This document shows positions 53,892 through 62,201 of a stretch of DNA of 64,000 bases, one piece after another. Position 1 is the first letter of the stretch. Each line of letters begins with the position of its first letter. Below the pieces are notes generated by a model. The model was not told where the DNA came from. It did no database searches and saw only the letters and a list, made by a program, of their open reading frames with translations. Source of the stretch: Alphaproteobacteria bacterium (GTDB lineage: Bacteria > Pseudomonadota > Alphaproteobacteria > Rhizobiales > BM303); NCBI GenBank assembly GCA_024275895.1, contig JAJRYE010000106.1:1-64000 (forward strand), read 5' to 3'. The translations under genes and the position numbers were made by a program.

Positions 53892-54473
53892 ATGCAAAAC
53901 CATGCCTCCATGAGCACCATTAAAAATATCTGCGTCTATTGCGGCTCCGGTCTGGGCGGCAACGGCAAATATGCCGCGGCGGGACAAATTCTCGGCCAGG
54001 CCATGGCGGCAAGGGGCATCGGGCTGGTCTATGGCGGCGCCAGCATCGGGATCATGGGCGAGATCGCCCGCGCCGTGCGCGAAAACGGTGGCTATGTGAC
54101 CGGGGTCATCCCGCGTTTCTTAACCCGGCATGAGGTGGTTTATGACGGGGCGCAGGAGTTGATCCTCACCGAAACCATGCAGGAGCGCAAGCACATCATG
54201 GCGGAGCGTTCCGACGCCTTTGTCGCCCTGCCGGGCGGGATCGGTACATTGGAAGAACTGGTTGAGATGATGACGCTGGCCCAGCTTGAGCGCCATGTCA
54301 AACCGATAGTGATGGCCAGTATCGATAATTTCTGGGACCCCCTGATCACCCTGTTTGATCATATGCGCGCCGAGGGCTTCATTCGCCCGGAAATCCCCCT
54401 GACCTATAAAGTCGCCCATGAGGCCGAGGCGATTATGCCGCTCATCCTGGGGGCGCGGGCCGGTGCCGTCTAA
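53892..54473 (+). CDS. LOG-family protein (TIGR00730; cytokinin riboside 5'-monophosphate phosphoribohydrolase type)
   Basis: 193 residues; an ATG at 53910 (MSTIKNICVYCGSG) is an alternative start. The family acts on nucleoside 5'-monophosphates, releasing base and ribose 5-phosphate. The motif PGGIGTLEELVEM and the RKHIMAERSDAFVALP lead-in are the LOG signature; GSGLGGNGKYAAAG and VYGGASIGIMGEIAR form the nucleotide-binding fold. In bacteria it is usually a general nucleotide phosphoribohydrolase rather than evidence of hormone production. Ends in TAA 11 bases before the convergent cimA stop. Confidence 0.92.
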   Translation: MQNHASMSTIKNICVYCGSGLGGNGKYAAAGQILGQAMAARGIGLVYGGASIGIMGEIARAVRENGGYVTGVIPRFLTRHEVVYDGAQELILTETMQERKHIMAERSDAFVALPGGIGTLEELVEMMTLAQLERHVKPIVMASIDNFWDPLITLFDHMRAEGFIRPEIPLTYKVAHEAEAIMPLILGARAGAV

Positions 54474-54484
54474 ACGTGAAGATT

Positions 54485-56101
54485 CTAAGCCGGGCCGGGG
54501 GTTGGCGCTTTATCGCGGACCAGCTTGTAGGTGATGGAGTCCACCAGCGCCTCAAAAGAGGCATCGACAATATTTGAGGATACCCCCACCGTGAACCAGC
54601 GCGCGCCGGTTTTATCGCGGCTTTCAATCAGCACCCTTGTGACCGCCTCGGTGCCGCCGGTGAGAATGCGCACCTTGTAATCCACCAGTTGCAGATCGCG
54701 GATATAGGGCGAGTATTCACCCAAATCCTTGCGCAGGGCGATATCAAGCGCATTGACCGGCCCGTTGCCCTCACCCGCCGAGATATAATGATTGCCGTTC
54801 ACCGTGATCTTGACTGTGGCTTCGGAGACATTGACCAGATCGCCAAGCGCATTGTAGCGCCGCTCCACCAGAACCCGGTAATGGTCAATCTTGAAAAACT
54901 CCGGCACAACCAGCAATATGCGCCGCGCCAGCAGCTCGAACGAGGCGCTCGCCGCCTCATAGGCATAGCCGATGGTTTCCCGGTCCTTGACCACTTCCAG
55001 AAGCCGGGCGATGCGCGGGTCTCCGGGGTCGGCATCAATGCCAAGCCGGTCAAGCTCGCTCAGGATATTGGACTTTCCCGCCTGATCGGAGATCAGCATG
55101 CGCCGCCGGTTGCCGACAAGTTCCGGCTCGATATGCTCATAGGTGCGAGGGTTTTTCTGCACCGCCGAGACATGTATCCCGCCCTTATGGGCAAAGGCGC
55201 TCTTGCCCACATAAGGCGCATCATCGGAAGGCTGCTGGTTCAAAAGCTCGTCAAGCAGCCGCGAGGCCTTGGTGAGGGTTTTAAGCTGCCGCGGCGAGAT
55301 GCCGATTTCAAACCGGGAATTGTATTCGGACTTGAGCATCAAGGTGGGGATGATGGTGGTGAGATTGGCGTTGCCGCAGCGCTCGCCCAGACCATTGAGC
55401 GTGCCTTGTATCTGCCGCGCGCCGGCATTGATGGCGGCAAAGGAATTGGCCACCGCCTGACCGGTATCGTCATGGCAGTGAATGCCTAAATGATCACCCG
55501 GAACCTGTGTGGCCACATCGCGGACAATCTCATCAATTTCATGCGGCAGGGTGCCGCCATTGGTGTCGCACAAAACCACCCAGCGCGCGCCGTTTTCATA
55601 GGCGGTCCGGGCGCAGGCCAGCGCATAATCGCGATTGGCCTTGTAACCGTCAAAAAAATGCTCGCAGTCAAAAACCGCCTCGCGTCCGTCTTTTGCGATA
55701 TGGGCAAGGCTCTGGGCGATGGCGGCAAGGTTTTCTTCGTTGGAAATCCCCAGCGCCACTTCGACATGCAAATCCCAGGTCTTGCCGAATACGCAGATGG
55801 CCTCGGCGTGGGTGTCCAGCAGGGCCGCCAGACCGGGGTCGTTTTCAGCGCTGCGCCCGGCCCTCTTGGTCATGCCGAACGCAGTGAGCTTCGCGTTTCC
55901 GTAATCGGGTTTGCGGGCAAAAAACTGCGTATCGGTGGGATTGGCGCCGGGAAAGCCGCCCTCGATGTAATCTAGCCCCAGATCGCCCAGCGCCCGGGCG
56001 ATCAGCACCTTTTCCTCGCGGTTGAAATCGACCCCTTGAGTCTGCTGGCCATCGCGCAAGGTCGTATCAAAAAGGCTGATATATTCTTTGTTGCGGCTCA
56101 T
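54485..56101 (-). CDS. cimA: Citramalate synthase
   Basis: 538 residues of the TIGR00977 type: condenses pyruvate and acetyl-CoA to (R)-citramalate, the threonine-independent entry to isoleucine. The N-terminal DRE-TIM barrel starts ISLFDTTLRDGQQTQGVDF and includes HCHDDTGQAVANSFAAI, NGLGERCGNANL and FAHKGGIHVSAVQKNP. The C-terminal LeuA-type regulatory dimer domain (about 395-530) is present (DLVNVSEATVKITVNG, GPVNALDIALRKDL). A 2-isopropylmalate synthase is less likely, given the length and the IEGGFPGANPTD motif. The stop is TAG (54485-54487), with another in-frame TAG five codons later. Confidence 0.93.
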   Translation of the reverse strand: MSRNKEYISLFDTTLRDGQQTQGVDFNREEKVLIARALGDLGLDYIEGGFPGANPTDTQFFARKPDYGNAKLTAFGMTKRAGRSAENDPGLAALLDTHAEAICVFGKTWDLHVEVALGISNEENLAAIAQSLAHIAKDGREAVFDCEHFFDGYKANRDYALACARTAYENGARWVVLCDTNGGTLPHEIDEIVRDVATQVPGDHLGIHCHDDTGQAVANSFAAINAGARQIQGTLNGLGERCGNANLTTIIPTLMLKSEYNSRFEIGISPRQLKTLTKASRLLDELLNQQPSDDAPYVGKSAFAHKGGIHVSAVQKNPRTYEHIEPELVGNRRRMLISDQAGKSNILSELDRLGIDADPGDPRIARLLEVVKDRETIGYAYEAASASFELLARRILLVVPEFFKIDHYRVLVERRYNALGDLVNVSEATVKITVNGNHYISAGEGNGPVNALDIALRKDLGEYSPYIRDLQLVDYKVRILTGGTEAVTRVLIESRDKTGARWFTVGVSSNIVDASFEALVDSITYKLVRDKAPTPGPA

Positions 56102-56218
56102 CCGGCTCTCCCGCGCGCATTGGTTCAGGCAACGCCCGCCCTTTTTCGCTGTTAAGGCTTCTTTCGTGTACAGAGCCTGAAAGGGGCTGGCAAGTCCGTG
56201 TGCATCGGGTTTGCCGGT

Positions 56219-57304
56219 TTATTTGTCGAGGAAAATAATCTGGTCCGGGTTAAGTTCAACCTTGACCCTGTCGGAGACGGCAAAAACATGCTCTCCGGGT
56301 TGATGGTTATGGTCCACCAGAAAGGCTTCACCGCCGCTCTCGACCTTGTATCTTAAAATATTGCCTAAAAACTCAACCTCCGAAACTTTGCCGTCAAAGC
56401 AAATACGGTCTTTGTCGCAGCTTTCTTCGGGGGGAAGAATTTCTGCATTCTGCGGCCTGAAAACAATCAGGGTTGCGTTTTTACCTTTGTCTGCAACCTT
56501 GATTTTCGTGCCCTTTTCGCTGACAAACATATTTGTTCTGCCGGTTGTTTCAACATGGCCTTTGAAAATATTGGCCGTTCCCAAAAAGCCGGCCACGAAC
56601 TTGTTTGCCGGCTCGTCGTAAAGCGTCATGGGCGAACCGACCTGTTGCAATATCCCGTCATTCAAAACCGCCATCCGGTCGGAGGTTGTATTGGCCTCTT
56701 CCTGATCATGGGTGACAAAGATTGTCGTCAGGCCCAGCTTGCGTTGCAGGGCAAGAATATCGCGGCGCATCTGCACCCGCAGATTGGCGTCCAGATTGGA
56801 GAGCGGCTCATCAAGCAGCAAAACCCGTGGTTCAATCACGATGGTGCGTGCCAGAGCGACGCGTTGCTGCTGTCCGCCCGAGAGCTGCGAGGGACGGCGC
56901 TGGGCGTATTCGGCCATATCGACCAACTCCAGCGCCTCCATGACGCGGGTGTTAATCTCCGCCCGGGGGAGTTTGCGCTCTTCGAGCCCGAAGGCGACAT
57001 TTTTGGCCACGGACATATGCGGCCACAAGGCATAGGACTGGAAAACCATGCCGACATTGCGCTCCCAGGGCGGAAGCTTGGCAATATCCTCGCTGCCGAT
57101 CAGAATGCGCCCCTTTGGCGTTGGGCCAAATCCGGCGATGGCGCGCAGCAGGGTCGATTTTCCCGAACCTGAAGGGCCCAGAAACGAGAAAAACTCGCCG
57201 GCCCTGATGTGCAGGTTGATGCCTTTTAAAACTTCCGTCTCGCCAAAGGAGAGGCTTAAATCCTCAATCACGACATCTGAGCTCTGGGGGGGGTGCATAT
57301 TCAT
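56219..57304 (-). CDS. ATPase of Fbp/Afu-type ABC importer
   Basis: 361 residues from the ATG at 57304, placed by GAGGAGG 7 bases upstream; an ATG two codons later is possible. Walker A is GPSGSGKSTLLRAIAGF, signature LSGGQQQRVALAR, Walker B VLLLDEPLSNLDA, switch THDQEEANTTSDR, and a C-terminal TOBE-like regulatory domain (about 260-355). The DLSLSFGETEVLKGINL start is typical of ferric-ion or phosphosugar importers (FbpC/AfuC, PotA relatives). It follows the permease with essentially no gap. Last gene of the transporter operon. Confidence 0.93.
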   Translation of the reverse strand: MNMHPPQSSDVVIEDLSLSFGETEVLKGINLHIRAGEFFSFLGPSGSGKSTLLRAIAGFGPTPKGRILIGSEDIAKLPPWERNVGMVFQSYALWPHMSVAKNVAFGLEERKLPRAEINTRVMEALELVDMAEYAQRRPSQLSGGQQQRVALARTIVIEPRVLLLDEPLSNLDANLRVQMRRDILALQRKLGLTTIFVTHDQEEANTTSDRMAVLNDGILQQVGSPMTLYDEPANKFVAGFLGTANIFKGHVETTGRTNMFVSEKGTKIKVADKGKNATLIVFRPQNAEILPPEESCDKDRICFDGKVSEVEFLGNILRYKVESGGEAFLVDHNHQPGEHVFAVSDRVKVELNPDQIIFLDK

Positions 57305-57305
57305 T

Positions 57306-59015
57306 TCATGCCTCCTCATTGACCGGCCGCGCGGCGCTGCGTTTTTTCTCGGTGCGTTCGATAACTTTATGGGAAAAATAGGTGCCGAGCCCGACGATCA
57401 CCACCGCGATCATGCCCAGCGCCGCGCCCGGACCGCGCCCGGCGGCCGATTGCATGAACTCATATATGCCAAAGGCGAGCGGCGCATCGGATTCGCGCGC
57501 CACCAGCATGATGGTGGCGGAAAGCTCGACCGAAGCGGTGGCAAAAGAGGTGATAAAGCCGGCCAGAATGCCACCGCTCATGAGTGGGATGACGATGCGC
57601 CAGACGGTGCGGCGTTTGGTGGCGCCGAGATTTTCCGCCGATTCCTCCAGCATGATCGAAACCTGCTGGATCGCCGCCACGCAGGCGCGCAGCGCATAGG
57701 GCAGCCGCCTTATGGTGAGCGCGATGACGATAATCACCCACCAGGTCGCCAGCGGCTCATTCACCAGCGGCACGTCAAACTGGTAAAACGTGCGCAGATA
57801 GCCGATGCCCAGCACAACGCCGGGCACCGCCAGCGCCATGGTGGCGCCGTAATCGAGCCATTTGCGCCCGACCAGTTTTGTCCGCCACACAATATAGGCA
57901 ATCGCCGTGCCCAGTATGACGTCAAACAGGGCCGCCAGCCCGGCATAAAGCAGGGTGTTGGTGATATATTGCGAGGCCGAGCCTATAACCTTGATGTAAT
58001 GATCGAATGTATAGGCGTCGGGCAGGATCGAATAGGACCATATGGTGCCGAAGGAAAGCAGCATCAGCCCCAGATGCGGCGAGAGCACCAGAACCAGAAT
58101 GAAAATCACCACCGCGTAACAGCCAAACTTCTCCCACGGGCGCAAATCGCGCTTGGCAAGCCCGCCGCCGCCCTTTTGCACCGTGGCGTAATCCTTGCCG
58201 CGCATGGCGGCGAGCGAGACCCAGAGGGAAAGCAGCGAAAACACAATCAGGATGACCGAAATGACATAACCCATGGGATCGGAAATGCCGATGGATGAAA
58301 TCCGCAAATAGGCTTGCGGCGCCAGCATCTTGTTGACATCAAGCAGCAAGGGCGTCCCCAGATCATCAAAAACCTTGATGAAAACCAGCGCCGCACCGGC
58401 AATATAGCCGGGCATGGCAAGCGGAAATACTACCTTGCGGAACAGGCGCATTCCGTGCGAGCCCAGATTTTGCGCCGATTCTTCCATTGCCCGGTCGATA
58501 TTGTTCAGGGCCGCGGATAAATTGATCAGGATAAAGGGGAAATAATGAATGCTCTGGACTAGGATAACCCCGTTCAGCCCCTCCATAAACGGGATATTGA
58601 TACCGAACCACTCATCCAGAATGAGATTGACCGAACCGTTGGAGCCAAACAGAAGCTTCATCGCCACCGCGCCGACGAAGGGCGGCATGATCAGCGGAAT
58701 AATGCCGAGGGTCTGGATCAGCACCGCGCCGGAAAAATTAAACCTTGTGGTGAAATACGAAAGCGGCAGGGCGATCAAAGTGGCGATGACCACCGACATT
58801 CCCGCCACATAAACCGAATTGTAAAAACTCTCCCGGAACAGGGAGGAGGAAAAAAAATCGGCAAAATTGATGATGGTGAAGGCGCCGGTATTGGCGTCCT
58901 GAAACGCTACATAGATAACTTTCAGTACCGGAACCACAAGGAACAGGATCAAAAACAGCGCGATCAACACACCCGCCAGAGCCGGGCCTCTCTGGCTTTT
59001 TGACAGTACGGACAT
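57306..59015 (-). CDS. Double-length permease of Fbp/Afu-type ABC importer
   Basis: 569 residues, about twelve hydrophobic segments, made of two fused binding-protein-dependent permease halves (about 1-280 and 300-555). Each carries an EAA-type loop: EESAQNLGSHGMRLFRKVVFP in the first and EESAENLGATKRRTVWRIVIP in the second. This double permease is typical of FbpB/AfuB. GGAGG precedes the start. It is separated from the binding-protein gene upstream by 253 bases containing a strong hairpin, so it is probably expressed at a lower level than the binding protein. Confidence 0.93.
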   Translation of the reverse strand: MSVLSKSQRGPALAGVLIALFLILFLVVPVLKVIYVAFQDANTGAFTIINFADFFSSSLFRESFYNSVYVAGMSVVIATLIALPLSYFTTRFNFSGAVLIQTLGIIPLIMPPFVGAVAMKLLFGSNGSVNLILDEWFGINIPFMEGLNGVILVQSIHYFPFILINLSAALNNIDRAMEESAQNLGSHGMRLFRKVVFPLAMPGYIAGAALVFIKVFDDLGTPLLLDVNKMLAPQAYLRISSIGISDPMGYVISVILIVFSLLSLWVSLAAMRGKDYATVQKGGGGLAKRDLRPWEKFGCYAVVIFILVLVLSPHLGLMLLSFGTIWSYSILPDAYTFDHYIKVIGSASQYITNTLLYAGLAALFDVILGTAIAYIVWRTKLVGRKWLDYGATMALAVPGVVLGIGYLRTFYQFDVPLVNEPLATWWVIIVIALTIRRLPYALRACVAAIQQVSIMLEESAENLGATKRRTVWRIVIPLMSGGILAGFITSFATASVELSATIMLVARESDAPLAFGIYEFMQSAAGRGPGAALGMIAVVIVGLGTYFSHKVIERTEKKRSAARPVNEEA

Positions 59016-59094
59016 ATTGCCTCCCGTGACCCTTGCCGGATCTTCTGTTTACGGCCAGAACGGCCGGTCCGCATTCAATTGCGCCGCAGCGCGA

Positions 59095-59139
59095 AAAATC
59101 GCCGGGGACTGAGATGAGGTCCTCATTTCAATCCCCGGC
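59095..59139 (-). terminator. Attenuator-like hairpin between binding-protein and permease genes
   Basis: On the minus strand GCCGGGGA...TCCCCGGC arms (59101-59108 and 59132-59139) extend inwards through ATGAGG/CCTCAT, and are followed by GATTTTTCGC. It looks like a partial terminator that would let the binding protein be made in excess over permease and ATPase. Confidence 0.7.
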
Positions 59140-59268
59140 TTTGCTCCAGGTTTCAGATTGCCTCCCGTAACCCGGAAAAAAACCCTGCCAGGATGCGGGG
59201 CTGGATAATTCCCCCGCGCCCCGGGCGTCTTTTCTGTAAAAACCCGTCAGGGGGAACCTCCCTTGCGT

Positions 59269-60615
59269 TTACAGAAGAGACTTGGCTTCATTGGCCAGCT
59301 TGGTGGCCTTGGCGTAATTGGCTTTCACCATATCATCCCACTCACCTTCAACCTCGGCCTGACGGCCGGTGATCTTGGTCGTGGCTTTTTTGCGCTTTTT
59401 CTTGAAAATGCTGGCAAAATCCTTCTCGGACGCCTTGGCCTCGGTAATCGGCAGAGCATCGATGAGGGCCTGGGCTTCCTTGATCAGCGCCGCGGCCTTG
59501 GGATTATTTTTTCCCGCCATTGCCGCCTTTGCCTCCTGAAGCGCCCGGGTGGCTTCACGCAACTCGTTCAGGCGGTAGGTAATCATCACGTCGAACAGGG
59601 AGTTGACGACATTGTAGCGGCCCTTTGAAAGCCCGAGGTCGAACTTGACCGCCGAGCCGATGGAGCTGTCCTTGAACGGATTGGGGAAGCCGGCCGGAGC
59701 CTTGGCGTAGGTTTTGGGGTTCACCGGCAGGCGCATGATCTTGGGATCAAGCAGCAATTCCTGGCCCTGGGTGGAGAGCAGGAATTCAATAAAGGCCGCC
59801 GCAGCTTCCCTGTTGGGCGCGTTCTTGACAATCGAGATATTGGCCGGAACCAGGGTGGTTACCTTGGGATAGGCAAAATCCACCGGAAAACCGGAAGCCT
59901 TGGAGGAAAGACCAAAGAAGTCAATCACGATCCCGAGCCCGAACTGGCCGCTGTTCACCCCGTCGGGCACGCCGAAGCTGCGGGCGGTAACGGTCTTGAA
60001 ATTGCCTGCAATCGCCTTCCATTCGGCCCAGCCCTTGTCCCAGCCCATGCCCTGAATAACGGTCTCCACCGTCAGATGGGTGGTGCCCGAACGCGACGGG
60101 GCGCTCATGCCGACATGGCCAAAATAGACCGGTTTTTTCAGATCCGACCATTCGGTGGCCACGGGCAGTTTCTTGGCCTTCAAATAGCGCGTGTTCCACA
60201 TGATGCCGTAACCCGAAGCGGCAAAGCCCTTATAGTAGCCATCCGGGTCGTTGATGGGAAAGGAGCCGACTTTCTCGGGGATGCCTTTCACCTTCACATC
60301 ATATTTGGCCAGCAGGGAATCGCCTTTCAAAACCTCAAAGGCGTCCGGCGCCGAGGCCCAGAACAAATCCGATTTGTTGGCGGAGGCGGTTTCCTGAAGA
60401 TATTTGATGCCGGCAGTGGTCTTTTTCTTCAGCATTTCGACCTTGACGCCGGGATATTTCTTCTCGAAAGCGTTTTTGAACGTCGTTGTCGTGTCCGGCG
60501 GGTAGGAGGTCACAACAGTCAAGGTCCCCTCAAGCGCCTGAGCCGCGTTCAGGGTAAACGCCGTTGAGGCCAGCAGAACCCCTGCCAGCGCCAGTCTGGA
60601 AATCATTGTTTTCAT
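59269..60615 (-). CDS. Periplasmic binding protein of Fbp/Afu/Pgt type, with C-terminal extension
   Basis: 448 residues with a clear signal peptide (MKTMISRLALAGVLLASTAF, cleavage near AQA-LEGTL). The mature start LTVVTSYPPDTTTTFKNAFE and later GYGIMWNTRYLKAKKLP, with SGTTHLTVETVIQGMGWDKG, place it in the COG1840 group, which includes ferric-binding FbpA, phosphosugar-binding AfuA and PgtC. The canonical FbpA tyrosine pair is not evident, so iron is not assured; the adjoining PgtB/PgtA-like two-component pair favours a phosphorylated organic acid or sugar. A Lys/Ala-rich helical tail of about 100 residues (KKKRKKATTKITGRQAEVEG in it) makes it longer than usual. The start follows GGAGG. Confidence 0.88.
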   Translation of the reverse strand: MKTMISRLALAGVLLASTAFTLNAAQALEGTLTVVTSYPPDTTTTFKNAFEKKYPGVKVEMLKKKTTAGIKYLQETASANKSDLFWASAPDAFEVLKGDSLLAKYDVKVKGIPEKVGSFPINDPDGYYKGFAASGYGIMWNTRYLKAKKLPVATEWSDLKKPVYFGHVGMSAPSRSGTTHLTVETVIQGMGWDKGWAEWKAIAGNFKTVTARSFGVPDGVNSGQFGLGIVIDFFGLSSKASGFPVDFAYPKVTTLVPANISIVKNAPNREAAAAFIEFLLSTQGQELLLDPKIMRLPVNPKTYAKAPAGFPNPFKDSSIGSAVKFDLGLSKGRYNVVNSLFDVMITYRLNELREATRALQEAKAAMAGKNNPKAAALIKEAQALIDALPITEAKASEKDFASIFKKKRKKATTKITGRQAEVEGEWDDMVKANYAKATKLANEAKSLL

Positions 60616-60710
60616 TCTTGCCTCCTTGAATTTCGGCTATCGCAAATCCCGGCCTTGCCCCTTGTTTCGGGAAAAAAGGGAGTCCGGTGTTCATTATCGT
60701 TAAACTCAGG

Positions 60711-60726
60711 AGCAATCTTCAGGCCA
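60711..60726 (-). promoter_or_regulatory. Sigma-54 (RpoN)-type promoter upstream of the binding-protein gene
   Basis: On the minus strand TGGCCTGAAGATTGCT has the invariant GG-N10-GC spacing and matches TGGCACN5TTGCW at all but two positions. It points to the binding-protein gene about 95 bases downstream, and an NtrC-family activator gene lies immediately upstream. Confidence 0.7.
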
Positions 60727-60740
60727 GAACGGCAACAATT

Positions 60741-60758
60741 TAATTAATCATTTAATTA
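60741..60758. promoter_or_regulatory. AT-rich inverted repeat upstream of the sigma-54-type promoter
   Basis: TAATTAA-TCAT-TTAATTA. It lies 15-32 bases before the -24 element, closer than a usual enhancer site. It may bind the adjacent response regulator or IHF, or may simply be an AT-rich promoter region. Confidence 0.4.
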
Positions 60759-60851
60759 CAAAGGGATAAATTCAAACAACCTATGCTCCTCAATTAAATA
60801 AAGGGTCATAATTGTCCCATTGTCAAGCGCGCATGTGTCAAAATTAACCTA

Positions 60852-62201
60852 TTATAAAAATGTCTCTTTGCGCAAATTATATTTTTGCATTCGCAGATAA
60901 AGCGTTTTGCGGGGGATTTTGAGATAGGCGGCCGTTTTGCCAATTCTGCCATGATGAATTCTCAGGGCGTGGGAAATACTCAGTTTTTCAAACCGGGCAA
61001 CAAGCGCATTGAGGCCCTGGCGTTCGTGATCGCGTATCGCGGGCAACGGGTTCTGGCCCAGATCGCCCAAAGGCAATCCGATGACATATTTTTCGGCCCA
61101 GTTCTTCAACTCGCGCACATTGCCCGGCCAGTCGTGGCGCATCAGCACCGATAAAAGCTCGGGCGAGACATCAGGCGGCTTTTTGCCGCGCCGCCGGGCG
61201 ATCTGCTGCACGAAGGCGCTAAACAGCAGCGGCGCATCGTCAAGCCGGTCGCTCAGGGGGGGGATTTCAATACTGGCGACATTCAGGCGGAAAAAAAGAT
61301 CGGCGCGAAATGCGCCCTTCTCGCACAGGGCAGCCAGATCGTCCTTGGCTGCGGCGATCACCCGGATATCGACTTCGACAGGCTCATTGGAGCCGACCCG
61401 TTCAATCACCCGCTCCTGCAAGACCCGCAGCAGCTTGACCTGAACCTGCAACGGGATGCTCTCGATCTCATCCAGAAACAAGGTTCCCTTATGGGCGTAT
61501 TCGATTTTGCCGATCCGGCGGCAATGGGCACTGGTAAAGGCGCCTTTTTCATGCCCGAAAAGCTCGCTCTCGATCAAGGTTTCGGGCAGGGCGGCGCAAT
61601 TGACCGCGACAAACTTGCCCGCTGCGCGCGCCCCGGCGCGGTGAAGCGCGGTTGCCACCAGCTCCTTGCCGGTACCGGTATCCCCGGTAATGAGCGTATC
61701 CACATCGGCCCGCGCCAGCATGCTCACGCTCTGGCGCAGACGGGTCATGACCGGGGTCCGGCCGAGAATTTCTTCCACCGGCGGGCATGAGGCGTCAAGC
61801 TCCAGCCGCAAGCGCCGGTTTTCCAGCACAAGCCGGCGCAGCTTTAGTGCCCTTGAGATCACTTCGAGCATATGCAGCGGGTCGGGCGGTTTTTCCATGA
61901 AATCATAAGCCCCATCGCGCATCGCGTTCACCGCCATGGAGACATCGCCATGGGCGGTAATCAGCAATACCGGAAGCTCCGCATCAATATCACGAATGCG
62001 CTCAAGCAACTCCAGCCCGTCCATCCGCGCCATGCGGATATCAGATACCACAATGCCGGGCCATTCGGGCGTGATAAGTTCAAGCGCCTCCCCGGCATTG
62101 CAAAAATCAAATACCTCCATTCCCTCAAGCGCCAGGGTCTGGGCATAGGCCTCGCGCACATCCTCTTCATCATCGACAATGATGACCTTGCCCGCACTCA
62201 T
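60852..62201 (-). CDS. NtrC-family (DctD/PgtA-like) response regulator
   Basis: 449 residues. Receiver domain (about 1-120, with [18 protein letters not shown] and the phosphoacceptor Asp in [14 protein letters not shown]). Sigma-54 AAA+ domain (about 145-380): Walker [15 protein letters not shown], Walker [13 protein letters not shown]. The polymerase-contact loop reads [11 protein letters not shown], Ser for the usual Gly in GAFTGA. C-terminal Fis-type helix-turn-helix (about 405-445, [19 protein letters not shown]). The start overlaps the sensor kinase stop by 4 bases. With a sigma-54-like promoter directly downstream, before the binding-protein gene, it very likely activates that transporter. 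Confidence 0.93.
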   Translation of the reverse strand: MSAGKVIIVDDEEDVREAYAQTLALEGMEVFDFCNAGEALELITPEWPGIVVSDIRMARMDGLELLERIRDIDAELPVLLITAHGDVSMAVNAMRDGAYDFMEKPPDPLHMLEVISRALKLRRLVLENRRLRLELDASCPPVEEILGRTPVMTRLRQSVSMLARADVDTLITGDTGTGKELVATALHRAGARAAGKFVAVNCAALPETLIESELFGHEKGAFTSAHCRRIGKIEYAHKGTLFLDEIESIPLQVQVKLLRVLQERVIERVGSNEPVEVDIRVIAAAKDDLAALCEKGAFRADLFFRLNVASIEIPPLSDRLDDAPLLFSAFVQQIARRRGKKPPDVSPELLSVLMRHDWPGNVRELKNWAEKYVIGLPLGDLGQNPLPAIRDHERQGLNALVARFEKLSISHALRIHHGRIGKTAAYLKIPRKTLYLRMQKYNLRKETFL

